Notes: generated from the letters alone by a model not told the origin. A stretch of DNA of 48,019 nucleotides from Candidatus Methanophagales archaeon (GCA_017883965.1 JAFNKG010000013.1:1-48019); one strand, 5' to 3'; shown: positions 16,791-26,096, counted from the first letter of the stretch. Numbers and translations: made by a program.

Positions 16791-16948
16791 GCGGGATACC
16801 GGCACTGGTGTTTCTATTGCTTATTATCCTCATCCTTTTAGGCGTATTATGGCTGATAATTAAACTCTTACCTTATATCATCATAACAATTGTAATTTTG
16901 ATTTTAATCCTTGGTTTACTGTATTTTCTATGGAAGATTTTCAGTTAA
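16787..16948 (+). CDS. Small hydrophobic membrane protein, 53 aa
   Basis: ATG at 16787 overlaps the pcc1 stop in an ATGA junction, implying translational coupling. Apart from the first seven residues and a central KLLP turn, the whole protein is hydrophobic: residues 8-25 (VFLLLIILILLGVLWLII) and 30-49 (YIIITIVILILILGLLYFLW) form two membrane helices. No family recognised. The position in a conserved translation/tRNA-modification cluster makes a real gene more likely than chance. Confidence 0.55.
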   Translation: MSGIPALVFLLLIILILLGVLWLIIKLLPYIIITIVILILILGLLYFLWKIFS

Positions 16949-16962
16949 GAATACTAGAATTC

Positions 16963-18177
16963 TTATTCATACCTCACCGCTTCCACGGGACTCATCTTTG
17001 ACGCCTTCCTCGCCGGGTACAACCCCGATAGGACACCCACGAGCATTGCAACCGCAACACCACCGAGTAGAACTTCTGGTTTCACAATCGCTGCAATTTC
17101 CACGTCAAGTGCAGTCTGCAGTCCGAAACTCATAGCATGCGCGCCAATAACACCGAAGATACAACCAAAAACGCCTCCTATTGCGCTCACCACACCTACT
17201 TCGAGCAGAAAAAGAGAAAGAATATTCCTGTTTTTTGCTCCTATCGCTTTCATCACGCCTATCTCATGCGTCCGCTCCATCACGGACATTAGCATCGTGT
17301 TCATGATCACCAGAGAAGCAACGATAAGCGATATAGAAGTGATGGCAAGTAAAACCACTTGTATTGTCCCGAAAATGAATTCTAACTGCTCTACTGCGCT
17401 TCCCATCGTCATTGCAGACGTAAAATCGTCAAGCTTGTGATTATCATCTATGCGCTCCTCTATTTCTGCCGCTATCTCCTCCGCATCCGCTATGTTCCTT
17501 ACCCTGACAAAGATGATTGAAATATCATCGTTATCGAGAATAGTCATCGCATCCCGTGTCGTTACGTATATCTGCGAATCCACATCAGACCTGAATCCAC
17601 CCTGCTTTTCCAATACTCCAACAACCCTGAATTTGCTCCCGTTTATCGTGAGCCGGTCATTAACGCCAATCTCATCACTAAAATAATCATACGCGATGCT
17701 GTACCCGATTTCACATGCCTTGTGGTCGTTATCCCGCAACTCGCGTCCCGTCGTTCCTCCCCCGTCGTCACCTCCTTCTTCCAGCTTCACCGTCTCGCCA
17801 AAGACCGCACCCATATCCCGTGGTTCAATACCAACAACCTCCACCCTGAACGTCTCACCTCGGTATTCTATGTCTTCCGTCACGCCTCTCATCGCTACAG
17901 CCTCTTTTACACCCCCGATCCGTTTCACCGCTTCCAAATCACGGTCGGTAAAGCTGCCAAATGCGCCGAAGCTGCCAAATTCCATACTCATCGGTGTTAC
18001 CATAATAACATCTGCCATCTCAATGAGTTCTGCCGTAATTGACTCCTGCATACCGTAGCCAATGGAAATCAATGCGATTACCGCACCTATGCCCACCGTA
18101 ATACCCAGTATCGTCAGTACCGAACGACCTTTTCGCTCCCTTATGTTCCGATATACCAGTGAAAATACATCCCCCAT
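16963..18177 (-). CDS. ABC transporter permease (MacB/FtsX type), copy 2
   Basis: A 404-residue permease with the MacB topology: an N-terminal helix after ERKGRSVLTILGITVGIGAVIALIS, a large extracytoplasmic domain (about residues 45-275), and three C-terminal helices, with the signature MLMSVMERTHEIGVMKAIGAKNRNILSLFLLE between them. It ends ARKASKMSPVEAVRYE. The start overlaps the stop of the preceding permease by one base. The two permeases are clear paralogues, their C-terminal thirds nearly identical in pattern, so the transporter may be a heterodimer. The substrate is unknown. Confidence 0.87.
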   Translation of the reverse strand: MGDVFSLVYRNIRERKGRSVLTILGITVGIGAVIALISIGYGMQESITAELIEMADVIMVTPMSMEFGSFGAFGSFTDRDLEAVKRIGGVKEAVAMRGVTEDIEYRGETFRVEVVGIEPRDMGAVFGETVKLEEGGDDGGGTTGRELRDNDHKACEIGYSIAYDYFSDEIGVNDRLTINGSKFRVVGVLEKQGGFRSDVDSQIYVTTRDAMTILDNDDISIIFVRVRNIADAEEIAAEIEERIDDNHKLDDFTSAMTMGSAVEQLEFIFGTIQVVLLAITSISLIVASLVIMNTMLMSVMERTHEIGVMKAIGAKNRNILSLFLLEVGVVSAIGGVFGCIFGVIGAHAMSFGLQTALDVEIAAIVKPEVLLGGVAVAMLVGVLSGLYPARKASKMSPVEAVRYE

Positions 18178-19367
18178 TATTCATACCTCACCGCTTCGAC
18201 TGGACTCATTTTCGACGCCTTCCTCGCGGGATAGAACCCTGATAGAACGCCCACAACCATTGCAACCGTCATGCCGCCAAACAGAACCATGGGTTTCACC
18301 ACTGCAGTCATTTCTATGCCAATTGCCGTGCCTGCACCGAGACTCATGACTTTTGCCACCACAACACCAAGGCTGCAGCCAGTCACACCACCTACAAAGC
18401 TCACCAGACTCGATTCTAATAAGAAAAGGGTGAGAACATCCCTGCTTTTCGCGCCTATCGCTTTCATCACACCGATCTCATGCGTCCGCTCCATCACAGA
18501 CATCAACATCGTGTTCATGATGCCAATGGATGCGACAACGAGTGCGATTGCCGCTATACTCACCAATACGCCTCGTATAATATTAAAAACGGTTCCTATT
18601 AGTTCGAGCGCGCTTCCCATCGTCATTGCATTGGTGAAATCATCAAGCCCATGATTATCATTTATCGCTTCCTCGATCTCCTCTGCTATCTCTTCGGCAT
18701 CAGCGATATTATAGACCCTCACCATGATGTATTTTACCTCATCTGTCTGCAGAACCTCCTTTGAAGTACGCAACGTGAGAAAAATATGCGGATCGACATC
18801 AGCGGCATACAGCGTGCTTGCCTTTTCAAAAATGCCAACCACAATGAATTTCTCACCATTTATTACTAATTTATCGTTGACGTGTATGACTTCATCGAAG
18901 AAGTCATTGGCTACCCGGTCTCCAATGACGCACCCTTTATAATCATTCTCTCTAAGCCATCTCCCTTCTTTGAGCCCAACAGGCTCCACATAGAAGCTCC
19001 CCAGCTCTTTGGTATCACCGCCGAGTACAAAAATGGGTGTTCGTTCGTTCCGATACTCCACTTCCGCAGCGTCGTACGTCATTGCTGATACGTCCTTTAT
19101 GCCGCCTATCCGCTGCAAGTCGTTCACGTCCCTATCGGTAAAACTCCCTTTTTCCACATATCCATGCCCGCTTATTTCTCCTGGCATCACCGATATCATA
19201 TCTGCCATCTTCGTCAGTTCCCCTGTTATCGCCTCTTCCATGCCATAGCCAACGCTCATCAAAGAAACAATCGCCGCTATGCCCACGGCAATGCCCAGCA
19301 CGGTGAGTATCGAACGAGCTCTTCTCTCCCTTATGCTCCGGTACGCCATAAGAAACTTATCTCTCAT
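18177..19367 (-). CDS. ABC transporter permease (MacB/FtsX type), copy 1
   Basis: A 396-residue MacB-like permease. It begins YRSIRERRARSILTVLGIAVGIAAIVSLMSVGYGMEEAI (helix 1), carries a periplasm-side domain to about residue 270, then three helices around IGIMNTMLMSVMERTHEIGVMKAIGAKSRDVL. It begins 3 nt after the ATPase gene on the same strand. MacB-type pumps use ATP-driven movement of the outer domain (mechanotransmission) rather than true transmembrane passage; that applies to the family and is not shown here. Confidence 0.87.
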   Translation of the reverse strand: MRDKFLMAYRSIRERRARSILTVLGIAVGIAAIVSLMSVGYGMEEAITGELTKMADMISVMPGEISGHGYVEKGSFTDRDVNDLQRIGGIKDVSAMTYDAAEVEYRNERTPIFVLGGDTKELGSFYVEPVGLKEGRWLRENDYKGCVIGDRVANDFFDEVIHVNDKLVINGEKFIVVGIFEKASTLYAADVDPHIFLTLRTSKEVLQTDEVKYIMVRVYNIADAEEIAEEIEEAINDNHGLDDFTNAMTMGSALELIGTVFNIIRGVLVSIAAIALVVASIGIMNTMLMSVMERTHEIGVMKAIGAKSRDVLTLFLLESSLVSFVGGVTGCSLGVVVAKVMSLGAGTAIGIEMTAVVKPMVLFGGMTVAMVVGVLSGFYPARKASKMSPVEAVRYE

Positions 19368-19370
19368 TGC

Positions 19371-20033
19371 TTAATCAAGCACCTTTCCGTCTCGCATCCT
19401 TTTTGTTCTCCCTGCACGGGCTGCAATCTCCGCATCGTGCGTTACCACGATTATCGTCCGACCTTCACGATTCAAACCTTCTAAAATGTCCATTATTACA
19501 TTTCCCGCTTCGGTATCCACGTTTCCTGTTGGCTCATCGCCAATGATAATTTCCGGGTCGTTAGAAAGCGCGCGTGCAATCGCCATCCGCTGCTGCTCAC
19601 CACCGCTCAACTCTGAAGGTTTATGATCTACGCGGTCTTCAAGTCCGACCTTTGCAAGCAACTCCTCTGCTCTCTTCAACCTCGTTTCTCGACCTACACC
19701 CGCGAAGAACATGGGAAGTGCAACGTTTTCTAACGCATTTAACGTATGGATGAGATTAAACTGCTGGAATATGAATCCTATTTTCTCCCTTCGTATCTCT
19801 GCAAGTTTGTTCTCGCTTAGCATACCGGTATCTATATCATCTATGAAGATCGCACCGCTCGTTGGTTTATCCAGACAGCCCATCATATTGAGGAGAGTGG
19901 ACTTGCCCGAGCCCGATGGTCCTGCTATGGCAATGAACTCACCATCCTGTATCTCTAAATTCACATCTCGCAGTGCTTGAACCTCCACCTCTCCCATCCG
20001 GTAAACCTTCGTCAGATTTTCAGTGCGAATCAT
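19371..20033 (-). CDS. ABC transporter ATP-binding protein (LolD/MacB type)
   Basis: A 220-residue ATPase. Motifs in order: Walker A GPSGSGKST (about residues 35-43), Q-loop GFIFQQFNLIHTLNALENV, ABC signature LSGGEQQRMAIARAL, Walker B EIIIGDEPTGNVD and switch His in VVTHDAE. It energises the two downstream permeases. It follows the exported-protein gene by 17 nt within one operon. Confidence 0.93.
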   Translation of the reverse strand: MIRTENLTKVYRMGEVEVQALRDVNLEIQDGEFIAIAGPSGSGKSTLLNMMGCLDKPTSGAIFIDDIDTGMLSENKLAEIRREKIGFIFQQFNLIHTLNALENVALPMFFAGVGRETRLKRAEELLAKVGLEDRVDHKPSELSGGEQQRMAIARALSNDPEIIIGDEPTGNVDTEAGNVIMDILEGLNREGRTIIVVTHDAEIAARAGRTKRMRDGKVLD

Positions 20034-20050
20034 TTATTATTCTTAGCCTT

Positions 20051-21373
20051 TCACCTTCCTCTCTTTCGCTTTACCGCAACTCGCACCAACACAGCGACAA
20101 AGAAGATAATTCCAAGCAGTGCAACAAAGAACAAAGGGTTCGGTAACCCACTCTTCTGCGGTTCTTTTACGTCTATATGCACCTCGTAACCCTGGGTTTC
20201 ATATCTCCTGTCAGTGTCCATATCTCGAAATAGCAGTTTGAAAGGTATCCCGGTATCCCCAATGCGCAAGTCGTTGGTATAGACATCAAAAGAAGCAGAA
20301 AAGACGTCCCCTACTTCCATATCCCCGATAAAATATTCTGAAGGTAATATTCTGAATCCTTCTATCGCTGGCACCACGGATACCGCTTTAATATCCTTCG
20401 TCATTCCATTAGCGACGTCAAAGTCTATCTTTGCAACGTCACCTTTGAAAACGGATTCAGGCGCATTCACCAGGATAAGCTTAACATCTGAGCTATTCTT
20501 TACCAATACAGACGATTTAAGTTCGTTGTGATGCAAATTATCACCGTTTTTGTATGTAACCTCAAAAGAGAACTCTATATTTTGATTGAACTTTTCTAAA
20601 TTTTGTTGCGTCAAAATATTCTTTAAAGTTTGAAGCGTGAAATTCACCTCCTTTTTTTTATACGCCGCTAAATCACCTATGAATATTCGCTCTGGCGTGA
20701 ATTCCAACCCATCGCTCTTTGATTTCACGAGCACATTCACACCACTTACTGAATTTGGTCTGTTATTCGCCACCACTATCCCCATCTGCTTTGACTCGCT
20801 GAGCGAAATCTCCGAAGGGATGTCCTTCTCAAGTATTTCCACTTCACTGCTGTCCACTTTCACTGGAATTGGGAATCTCACATTTTTGATTTTGAAATCC
20901 CCCACTTCCGGGCAATCCACTTCTATGTACACTTCAGGGAAATAAGTGCCATCACGGACATAGGCAGTGGCTTTTATTGGTATAGAGATTGTTATGCTCT
21001 CGCCAGGTCCTAAAGCACCAACGTTGTAGTATTCAGAGCGTTGAAAATCTTCTTCCTGCCATTCTATGTCTTTGCTTCTGCTACTCAGCCGTATGGTTTC
21101 TATTTCTGCACTTAATGCCGTCGTAGTTTCAGTAAGAAGATCTTTAGAAGTCGAAATCACGGATGATTTCGTGTCCATGTTTTTTATGGTTAGCGTAATA
21201 GTGCCGGTGTCGCCGGGCATCAAGACTTCAGGCATCACTGTGTAATTGGAAATCATAACGGCAGGACCCTCGGCTGCGGATGCTGTGGCTGTCACAAGGA
21301 GTAATAAAGAGACAGCAGTCAAAAGCGTTGCAATGAAAGCTCTGGTTTTTTTTCTTTTTTCTTTCATTTTCAT
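20051..21373 (-). CDS. Exported COG1361-like surface protein of an ABC operon
   Basis: A 440-residue exported protein. The N-terminus is a signal peptide (KKTRAFIATLLTAVSLLLLVTATASAAEG), followed by repeated beta-sandwich segments of CARDB/S-layer-like type (for example VMPEVLMPGDTGTITLTIKN and ESVFKGDVAKIDFDVANGMTKDI). A C-terminal helix with basic stop-transfer, LFFVALLGIIFFVAVLVRVAVKRKRGR, anchors it. This layout (COG1361 protein with COG1136 ATPase and COG0577 permeases) recurs in archaeal genomes. A role in binding substrate outside the membrane, replacing MacA, is inference. The start overlaps the upstream regulator stop by 4 bp. Confidence 0.78.
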   Translation of the reverse strand: MKMKEKRKKTRAFIATLLTAVSLLLLVTATASAAEGPAVMISNYTVMPEVLMPGDTGTITLTIKNMDTKSSVISTSKDLLTETTTALSAEIETIRLSSRSKDIEWQEEDFQRSEYYNVGALGPGESITISIPIKATAYVRDGTYFPEVYIEVDCPEVGDFKIKNVRFPIPVKVDSSEVEILEKDIPSEISLSESKQMGIVVANNRPNSVSGVNVLVKSKSDGLEFTPERIFIGDLAAYKKKEVNFTLQTLKNILTQQNLEKFNQNIEFSFEVTYKNGDNLHHNELKSSVLVKNSSDVKLILVNAPESVFKGDVAKIDFDVANGMTKDIKAVSVVPAIEGFRILPSEYFIGDMEVGDVFSASFDVYTNDLRIGDTGIPFKLLFRDMDTDRRYETQGYEVHIDVKEPQKSGLPNPLFFVALLGIIFFVAVLVRVAVKRKRGR

Positions 21374-21903
21374 CGCTCCTTTATATCACCCCCTATATCT
21401 ATTGAGATTCTTTTTGCCAATTCTCCTATATCCGTTACATCTACGTTCATCTCATTTATATGGTCAATTATTTTGGGAAACAGGATAAAAGCGAGGCTCA
21501 ATTTCTTATATTCGCCTATGATTGAGCGAAAAGATTCTTTCACCTTTTCATCCTTGATTCTATCTGAATGCTCAGACAGGAGTTCAATCAACAGCTTTAT
21601 CCTGCTCTCATATATTCGCCCCATTAGTTCACCAAAACTCGTGGCTAAAGAGGAGTTAATGGAATAGAGGTTTTCTCTGCTACTCCTATTTACTTCAACC
21701 ACGGTTCTCTCTTCCATTCCCTGCAAACATTGACTGATCAATCCCCTGCTAAGACCAGTGCCTTCTTCTATCTCCTTCTGCGTTACGGGGCAGGACTTAA
21801 AGAGTAAAAAGCCCCAAACACGCCCTACGGATTCTCCCATGCCGCATTGCTTCCCCACCTTCGCGAATGAATCTAACACTTTTTGCATCGCCGCAGCGCC
21901 CAT
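21370..21903 (-). CDS. GbsR/MarR-type transcriptional regulator
   Basis: A 177-residue regulator. After an N-terminal helix (QKVLDSFAKVGKQCGMGESVGRVWGFLLFKSCPVT) comes a winged helix: KEIEEGTGLSRGLISQCLQGMEERTVVEVNRSSRENLYSIN. The C-terminal half is helical and likely dimerises. GRVWGFLLF followed by this HTH is the GbsR pattern. It is the first gene of the ABC operon behind a clear TATA-type promoter, so it most likely controls the operon itself. Confidence 0.78.
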   Translation of the reverse strand: MGAAAMQKVLDSFAKVGKQCGMGESVGRVWGFLLFKSCPVTQKEIEEGTGLSRGLISQCLQGMEERTVVEVNRSSRENLYSINSSLATSFGELMGRIYESRIKLLIELLSEHSDRIKDEKVKESFRSIIGEYKKLSLAFILFPKIIDHINEMNVDVTDIGELAKRISIDIGGDIKER

Positions 21904-21945
21904 CTTTGCATCACTATTTTTATTTTTTACTAAAATATAAAATTA

Positions 21946-21963
21946 GTACTATATAAAGCTTTC
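21946..21963 (-). promoter_or_regulatory. BRE/TATA promoter of the ABC operon
   Basis: On the minus strand GAAAGCTTTATATAGTAC lies about 45-60 nt before the regulator start at 21903. It matches the AAAGCTTTATATA pattern of other promoters here. The remaining gap to 22026 shows no gene. Confidence 0.55.
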
Positions 21964-22026
21964 AAAATAGAAGTGTGTCTTGGAGTTTCGTGAACCCAGT
22001 CCGTGTTCCTGCATGAAATCTCTTAC

Positions 22027-22560
22027 TTAGCTATTCTTACTGTTTTTCTCCTCTTTACTTCTTACGCTTACTTTTACACGCTTCTTAAGAACCGGAACTA
22101 ACCGTTTTATTTCTATCTCGCCCCCCTTCTCCATCTTATATTCGTTAATAGGCATATTTGGAGATTTTCCATTCACTTCATATACATAAAAACCCCCTTC
22201 ATTGTCTATTGATGCAATGAACTCTTTATCCCCTATTTTCTTTATCCCTACTCCTGCAACTTCCTTTAACGCATCCAATATGCTTGCCCCCCCCAGAATT
22301 TCTATTTCATAATCCTCGCTAAAAGCCTCCATCGCTTCATACAGCTTCTCCTTATTCACCATTAACACATGCGTCTTACCGAATTTTTTAATTTTCACCA
22401 GCTCCGCATCCTCTAAAATTCTTACGTGCTTCGCTGCAACAGGCACTGATATACCTACTGCTTTTGCTAACCCTGATATATGATAAATGCCCTCCATCGA
22501 AAGCTTCAACATCTTCAACCTCGTTTTACTGCCCAACGCTTTGAATATATTTTCTTTCAT
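22027..22560 (-). CDS. ArsR-type regulator with C-terminal beta domain
   Basis: A 177-residue regulator. The N-terminal 70 residues are an ArsR winged helix: FKALGSKTRLKMLKLSMEGIYHISGLAKAVGISVPVAAKHVRILEDAELV. The next 90 residues are a separate domain beginning ILGGASILDALKEVAGVGI and containing FIASIDNEGGFYVYEVNGKS, which resembles a DUF4430/ligand-binding-like beta fold. It lies 20 nt downstream of the ADP-ribosylglycohydrolase gene on the same strand, so the pair is probably one operon. The effector is unknown. Confidence 0.75.
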   Translation of the reverse strand: MKENIFKALGSKTRLKMLKLSMEGIYHISGLAKAVGISVPVAAKHVRILEDAELVKIKKFGKTHVLMVNKEKLYEAMEAFSEDYEIEILGGASILDALKEVAGVGIKKIGDKEFIASIDNEGGFYVYEVNGKSPNMPINEYKMEKGGEIEIKRLVPVLKKRVKVSVRSKEEKNSKNS

Positions 22561-22580
22561 CTCCGTTTACCATCTCTTAT

Positions 22581-23516
22581 TCATCCAAATTTAACACGAT
22601 ACAACTCTTCTCCCAACCACCTTATATAACTCTTACCTTTTTCCCCTTCTTCTAACTTCTCCACCCACTCTTCTGGAATTGCCCCTTCGCCGTAATAAGC
22701 ACCGCTTATCGCTCCCGCCATCGCTCCTATGGTGTCTGTATCGCCACCCAAACTCACCGCATAGACAACGCAGTCCTTAAAATTGTCGAATCGAAGAAAA
22801 GAGTAAATAGCGGTAGGCACGGAGTTAAAAGCCACTTCTCCGTTACCCAATTCCGAGATTATCTCCTTTTTATTCGCTTCTTTATCCAAAAGCATCTCTA
22901 TTTTTCTTATCTTCTCCTTATACACTTCATTTTTAACAAACTCTTTCAGTCCGAGCAGCATACCTTCTTTTTGTCCACGCACCGCTAAAGCGATGGAGAA
23001 AGCCTGCAAAGCCGCTCCTTCTTTGCCAAGCTCGTGAGAATGTGTGATATGGCTTGATTTATAAGCTATTTCCCTCAACACATCTGCATTATCATAATAA
23101 AGGATTCCCACAGGGGCGATTCGCATTGCCGCACCATTTCCATACGAACCTTTTCCACCAAACAGTTTTTTAGACGCCTCTTCCCAGCTCTCACCCTCGC
23201 TTATCCTTCTTAAAGCCTCCTTAGACCCTGGACCGTATCCCCTTCTTGCATCGTAATTCCGGATGAACTTAAGTGCCATATCCGAACCATTGAAGCCTTT
23301 ATTCTCTATTAATGATTCCGCAACTCCTATCATCGTCTCCGTGTCGTCCGTGTAGCGACCGTAAATCATTTCCCACCCCTTTCCATCGCTATACACCGAA
23401 CTTACCCGCTCCATGTTATACCCTTCCACAGGAGCGCCTAATGCGTCTCCTACGGCACTTCCTATTAGCGCACCAGTAAATTTAGATTTCAGGTCTACAT
23501 TCAAAGTTTCTTTCAA
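22581..23516 (-). CDS. ADP-ribosylglycohydrolase family protein
   Basis: About 311 residues, an ADP-ribosylglycohydrolase (DraG/ARH fold) that removes ADP-ribose from proteins or metabolites using two Mg ions. Metal-site regions are KFTGALIGSAVGDALGAPVEG, the Thr-Asp-Asp of RYTDDTETMIGVAESL, and VSLGGDTDTIGAMAGAISGAYYG (GGDTDT motif). SYGNGAAMRIAPVG is also family-typical. A GTG at 23561 would overlap the divergent apgM start and the shared TATA element, so I prefer TTG at 23516 or 23504, just before the conserved LKSKFTGALIG. The target protein is unknown. Confidence 0.85.
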   Translation of the reverse strand: MKETLNVDLKSKFTGALIGSAVGDALGAPVEGYNMERVSSVYSDGKGWEMIYGRYTDDTETMIGVAESLIENKGFNGSDMALKFIRNYDARRGYGPGSKEALRRISEGESWEEASKKLFGGKGSYGNGAAMRIAPVGILYYDNADVLREIAYKSSHITHSHELGKEGAALQAFSIALAVRGQKEGMLLGLKEFVKNEVYKEKIRKIEMLLDKEANKKEIISELGNGEVAFNSVPTAIYSFLRFDNFKDCVVYAVSLGGDTDTIGAMAGAISGAYYGEGAIPEEWVEKLEEGEKGKSYIRWLGEELYRVKFG

Positions 23517-23519
23517 AGT

Positions 23520-23534
23520 TCCTTTATAAATATA
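23520..23534. promoter_or_regulatory. Shared divergent TATA element, draG-like/apgM
   Basis: CCTTTATAAATATAG lies about 25 nt before the apgM ATG (23554), right for a leaderless message. On the other strand its complement CTATATTTATAAAGG precedes the TTG starts of the ADP-ribosylglycohydrolase gene. The element argues against the upstream GTG start for the latter. Confidence 0.45.
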
Positions 23535-23553
23535 GTAGATTAATAAATATTCA

Positions 23554-24789
23554 ATGACCACAAAGTCAAGCTATGATAAAAATAAAGTGATATTGTTGGT
23601 ATACGATGGTCTTGGAGACCGGCCATCCATGAATGGAAAGACGCCCTTACAAGCTGCCAATACGCCTTATATGGATGAAATAAGTGAAGAGGGAATAAAT
23701 GGGTTGATGGACGTAATATCGCCGGGAATAGTGCCAGGAAGCGATACTGCACATCTTTCAATCCTTGGTTACGACCCTTACAAGTATTATCCGGGCAGGG
23801 GTGTGTTTGAAGCGCTTGGTGCTGATATGGAATTGGATAAGGGAGATGTTGCATTCAGGGCTAATTTCGCTACCGTGGATGAAAAAATGAAGGTCATAGA
23901 TAGAAGAGCAGGTAGAAAAGGGAGTAAAGAACTGGCAGAAACGCTAAACGGGCTTGAAATAGAAGGCATTAAGATATTCCTGAAGAATACCACGGAGCAT
24001 AGATGTGCAGTGGTAATGAAAGGTGAAAATCTGTCCAGATACGTCTCAGATGTGGACACGCATGAAGCGGGTGGCATTGTAAAAGAATGCAAACCGCTTA
24101 AAGAAGGCGAGGATGAGAAGAAGACCGCAACCATCACAAATGAATTTGTCAGGATGAGTTATGAGATACTAAATGAGCATCCGGTAAATGAGGAAAGGAG
24201 ACGGAGGGGGGAACCGCCTGCGAATATAATTTTGCTGAGAGGTGCGGGCAGCTATGAGAAAGTGCTTTCGATGAAAGAAAAATTCGGATTTAGCGCTGCC
24301 TGCATAGCAGGTGCTTCGCTTTATAAAGGCGTTGCGAAATACATTGGTATGGATGTTATTCCGGTCGAAGGTGCGACAGGCAAGGCTGATACGAACTTGA
24401 ATAATAAGGCAGAAACTGCTTTGCATGCGTTGGAGAAGCACGATTTCGTTTTTGTTCATGTGAAGGGCACTGACAACAATGGACATGATGGCGACTTCGA
24501 GGGGAAGAAAGAAATGATTTCGAGGATAGATAAAGAGCTTGTAGCACGGATAAAAGATGCTGATGCCTATATTGCCATTACTGCCGACCATAGCACGCCC
24601 GTATCAATAAAAAGACATAGCAGTGACCCTGTTCCCGTGGTTATAAAAGGTGAAGGGGTAAGAAAAGACGAGGTAAATAAATTCGATGAGGTTTCTGTTG
24701 CTTCAGGTGCGTTGGGCAGGATAAGAGGTATTGATTTGGTGCCGATATTGTCGGATTTTATGGGTTATTATACGATGTACGGGACGTGA
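23554..24789 (+). CDS. apgM: 2,3-bisphosphoglycerate-independent phosphoglycerate mutase (archaeal)
   Basis: A 411-residue archaeal cofactor-independent phosphoglycerate mutase, interconverting 3- and 2-phosphoglycerate in glycolysis/gluconeogenesis. It belongs to the alkaline phosphatase superfamily: the N-terminal metal-binding Asp is in LLVYDGLGDRPS, the catalytic Ser in VPGSDTAHLSILGYDP, and later ligands in FVHVKGTDNNGHDGDF and ITADHSTPVSIKRHSSDPVPV. Length matches the family. The start codon lies about 25 nt after a TATA element. Confidence 0.93.
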   Translation: MTTKSSYDKNKVILLVYDGLGDRPSMNGKTPLQAANTPYMDEISEEGINGLMDVISPGIVPGSDTAHLSILGYDPYKYYPGRGVFEALGADMELDKGDVAFRANFATVDEKMKVIDRRAGRKGSKELAETLNGLEIEGIKIFLKNTTEHRCAVVMKGENLSRYVSDVDTHEAGGIVKECKPLKEGEDEKKTATITNEFVRMSYEILNEHPVNEERRRRGEPPANIILLRGAGSYEKVLSMKEKFGFSAACIAGASLYKGVAKYIGMDVIPVEGATGKADTNLNNKAETALHALEKHDFVFVHVKGTDNNGHDGDFEGKKEMISRIDKELVARIKDADAYIAITADHSTPVSIKRHSSDPVPVVIKGEGVRKDEVNKFDEVSVASGALGRIRGIDLVPILSDFMGYYTMYGT

Positions 24790-24800
24790 AAAATTTTTCC

Positions 24801-26057
24801 TCACGTCCCCAACTCCCATGACCCAAGATATTTTCTCTGCTCTTCCGTTAGTTCCTCTATCTCCACGCCCATTGACTTCAGCTTTAACAAAGCCACTTCC
24901 TCGTCTATCTCCTTCGGCACTGGATATACCTCCTTACGCAGGTTCTCGTAATTCTCTACAATATACCTCACGCACAATGCCTGGTTTGCGAAACTCATGT
25001 CCATAACCTCCGGAGGATGCCCGTATGCCGCGGTGAGATTCACAATTCGACCTTCGGAAAGTAAATATAGATTTCTGCCATTTTTTAGCCTGTATTCAAC
25101 CACATTTTCTTTTATCGCCTTTTTCTCCACCGCCATTCCTTCCAAGTCGTTTACGTTTATCTCGACATTAAAATGACCTGTATTGGCGAGAATTGCACCT
25201 TCTTTCATCAACTCGATATGCTCGCGCCTTATAACAGAAATATCGCCGGTAGCAGTGATAAAGAGGTCACCGATTTTCGCCGCTTCCCGCATTGGCATCA
25301 CCCTGTATCCATCCATAACTGCCTCCAGTGCTTTCCTTGGGTTTGCTTCAACTACTATCACGTTCGAACCAAGCCCTCTTGCTCTTAACGCCACTCCTCG
25401 TCCACACCAGCCATAGCCTGCTACTACCACGACTCTGCCAGCGAGAAGAAGATTCGTCGCATTCATTATCCCGTGTATGGTTGATTGCCCCGTGCCATAT
25501 CGGTTATCAAACATCATCTTCGTCTCTGCATCGTTAACCGCAATTACCGGGAAGCCCAACTTGTTTTCTTTCGCTCTTGCGTGATGCCTTATAACGCCAG
25601 TAGTTGTCTCTTCGCATGCACCCTTTACGGTTTTCATCAACTCTTCACGCTTTGTATGAATCATTGTAATAGCATCGCCACCGTCATCAAGTAACACCGC
25701 AGGTTCTATCCCAAGTGCTTTGTCCATACACTCATAATACTCCTCCTCGTTCTCACCCCTGAATGCGTATGTCCTCATTCCAGACGAAGCCAAAGCGGCC
25801 GCTATGTCGTCCTGAGTAGAGAGTGGATTGGCGGCAGTAAGCGCAACTTCTGCACCTCCTGCTCTTAGTGTCAAGATAAGATTCGCCGTTTCCACCGTGA
25901 CATGTAAGCATGCCATTATATTTACGTTTTCCAATGGCTTCTCACGCTCGTATCTCGCTCTTATCATGCTCAAAACAGGCATTCGCCCCTTAACCCACTC
26001 TATCCTCTTCTTTCCGCCTTCTGCAAGGTTTATGTCCTTTACTATATAATCGTTCAT
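24801..26057 (-). CDS. ahcY: S-adenosylhomocysteine hydrolase
   Basis: A 418-residue adenosylhomocysteinase, which cleaves SAH after methyl transfer. The substrate-site regions are [26 protein letters not shown] and [12 protein letters not shown]; the middle shows [28 protein letters not shown]. The NAD-binding Rossmann motif is [21 protein letters not shown]. The C-terminus is the conserved lid ([10 protein letters not shown]...[22 protein letters not shown]). It is shorter than eukaryotic forms, as usual in archaea. Some archaeal relatives prefer S-inosylhomocysteine; sequence alone does not decide. Convergent with apgM. Confidence 0.94.
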   Translation of the reverse strand: MNDYIVKDINLAEGGKKRIEWVKGRMPVLSMIRARYEREKPLENVNIMACLHVTVETANLILTLRAGGAEVALTAANPLSTQDDIAAALASSGMRTYAFRGENEEEYYECMDKALGIEPAVLLDDGGDAITMIHTKREELMKTVKGACEETTTGVIRHHARAKENKLGFPVIAVNDAETKMMFDNRYGTGQSTIHGIMNATNLLLAGRVVVVAGYGWCGRGVALRARGLGSNVIVVEANPRKALEAVMDGYRVMPMREAAKIGDLFITATGDISVIRREHIELMKEGAILANTGHFNVEINVNDLEGMAVEKKAIKENVVEYRLKNGRNLYLLSEGRIVNLTAAYGHPPEVMDMSFANQALCVRYIVENYENLRKEVYPVPKEIDEEVALLKLKSMGVEIEELTEEQRKYLGSWELGT

Positions 26058-26096
26058 CTGACCACCTTCATCTTATATTTGCTGAACCGATGGGTT

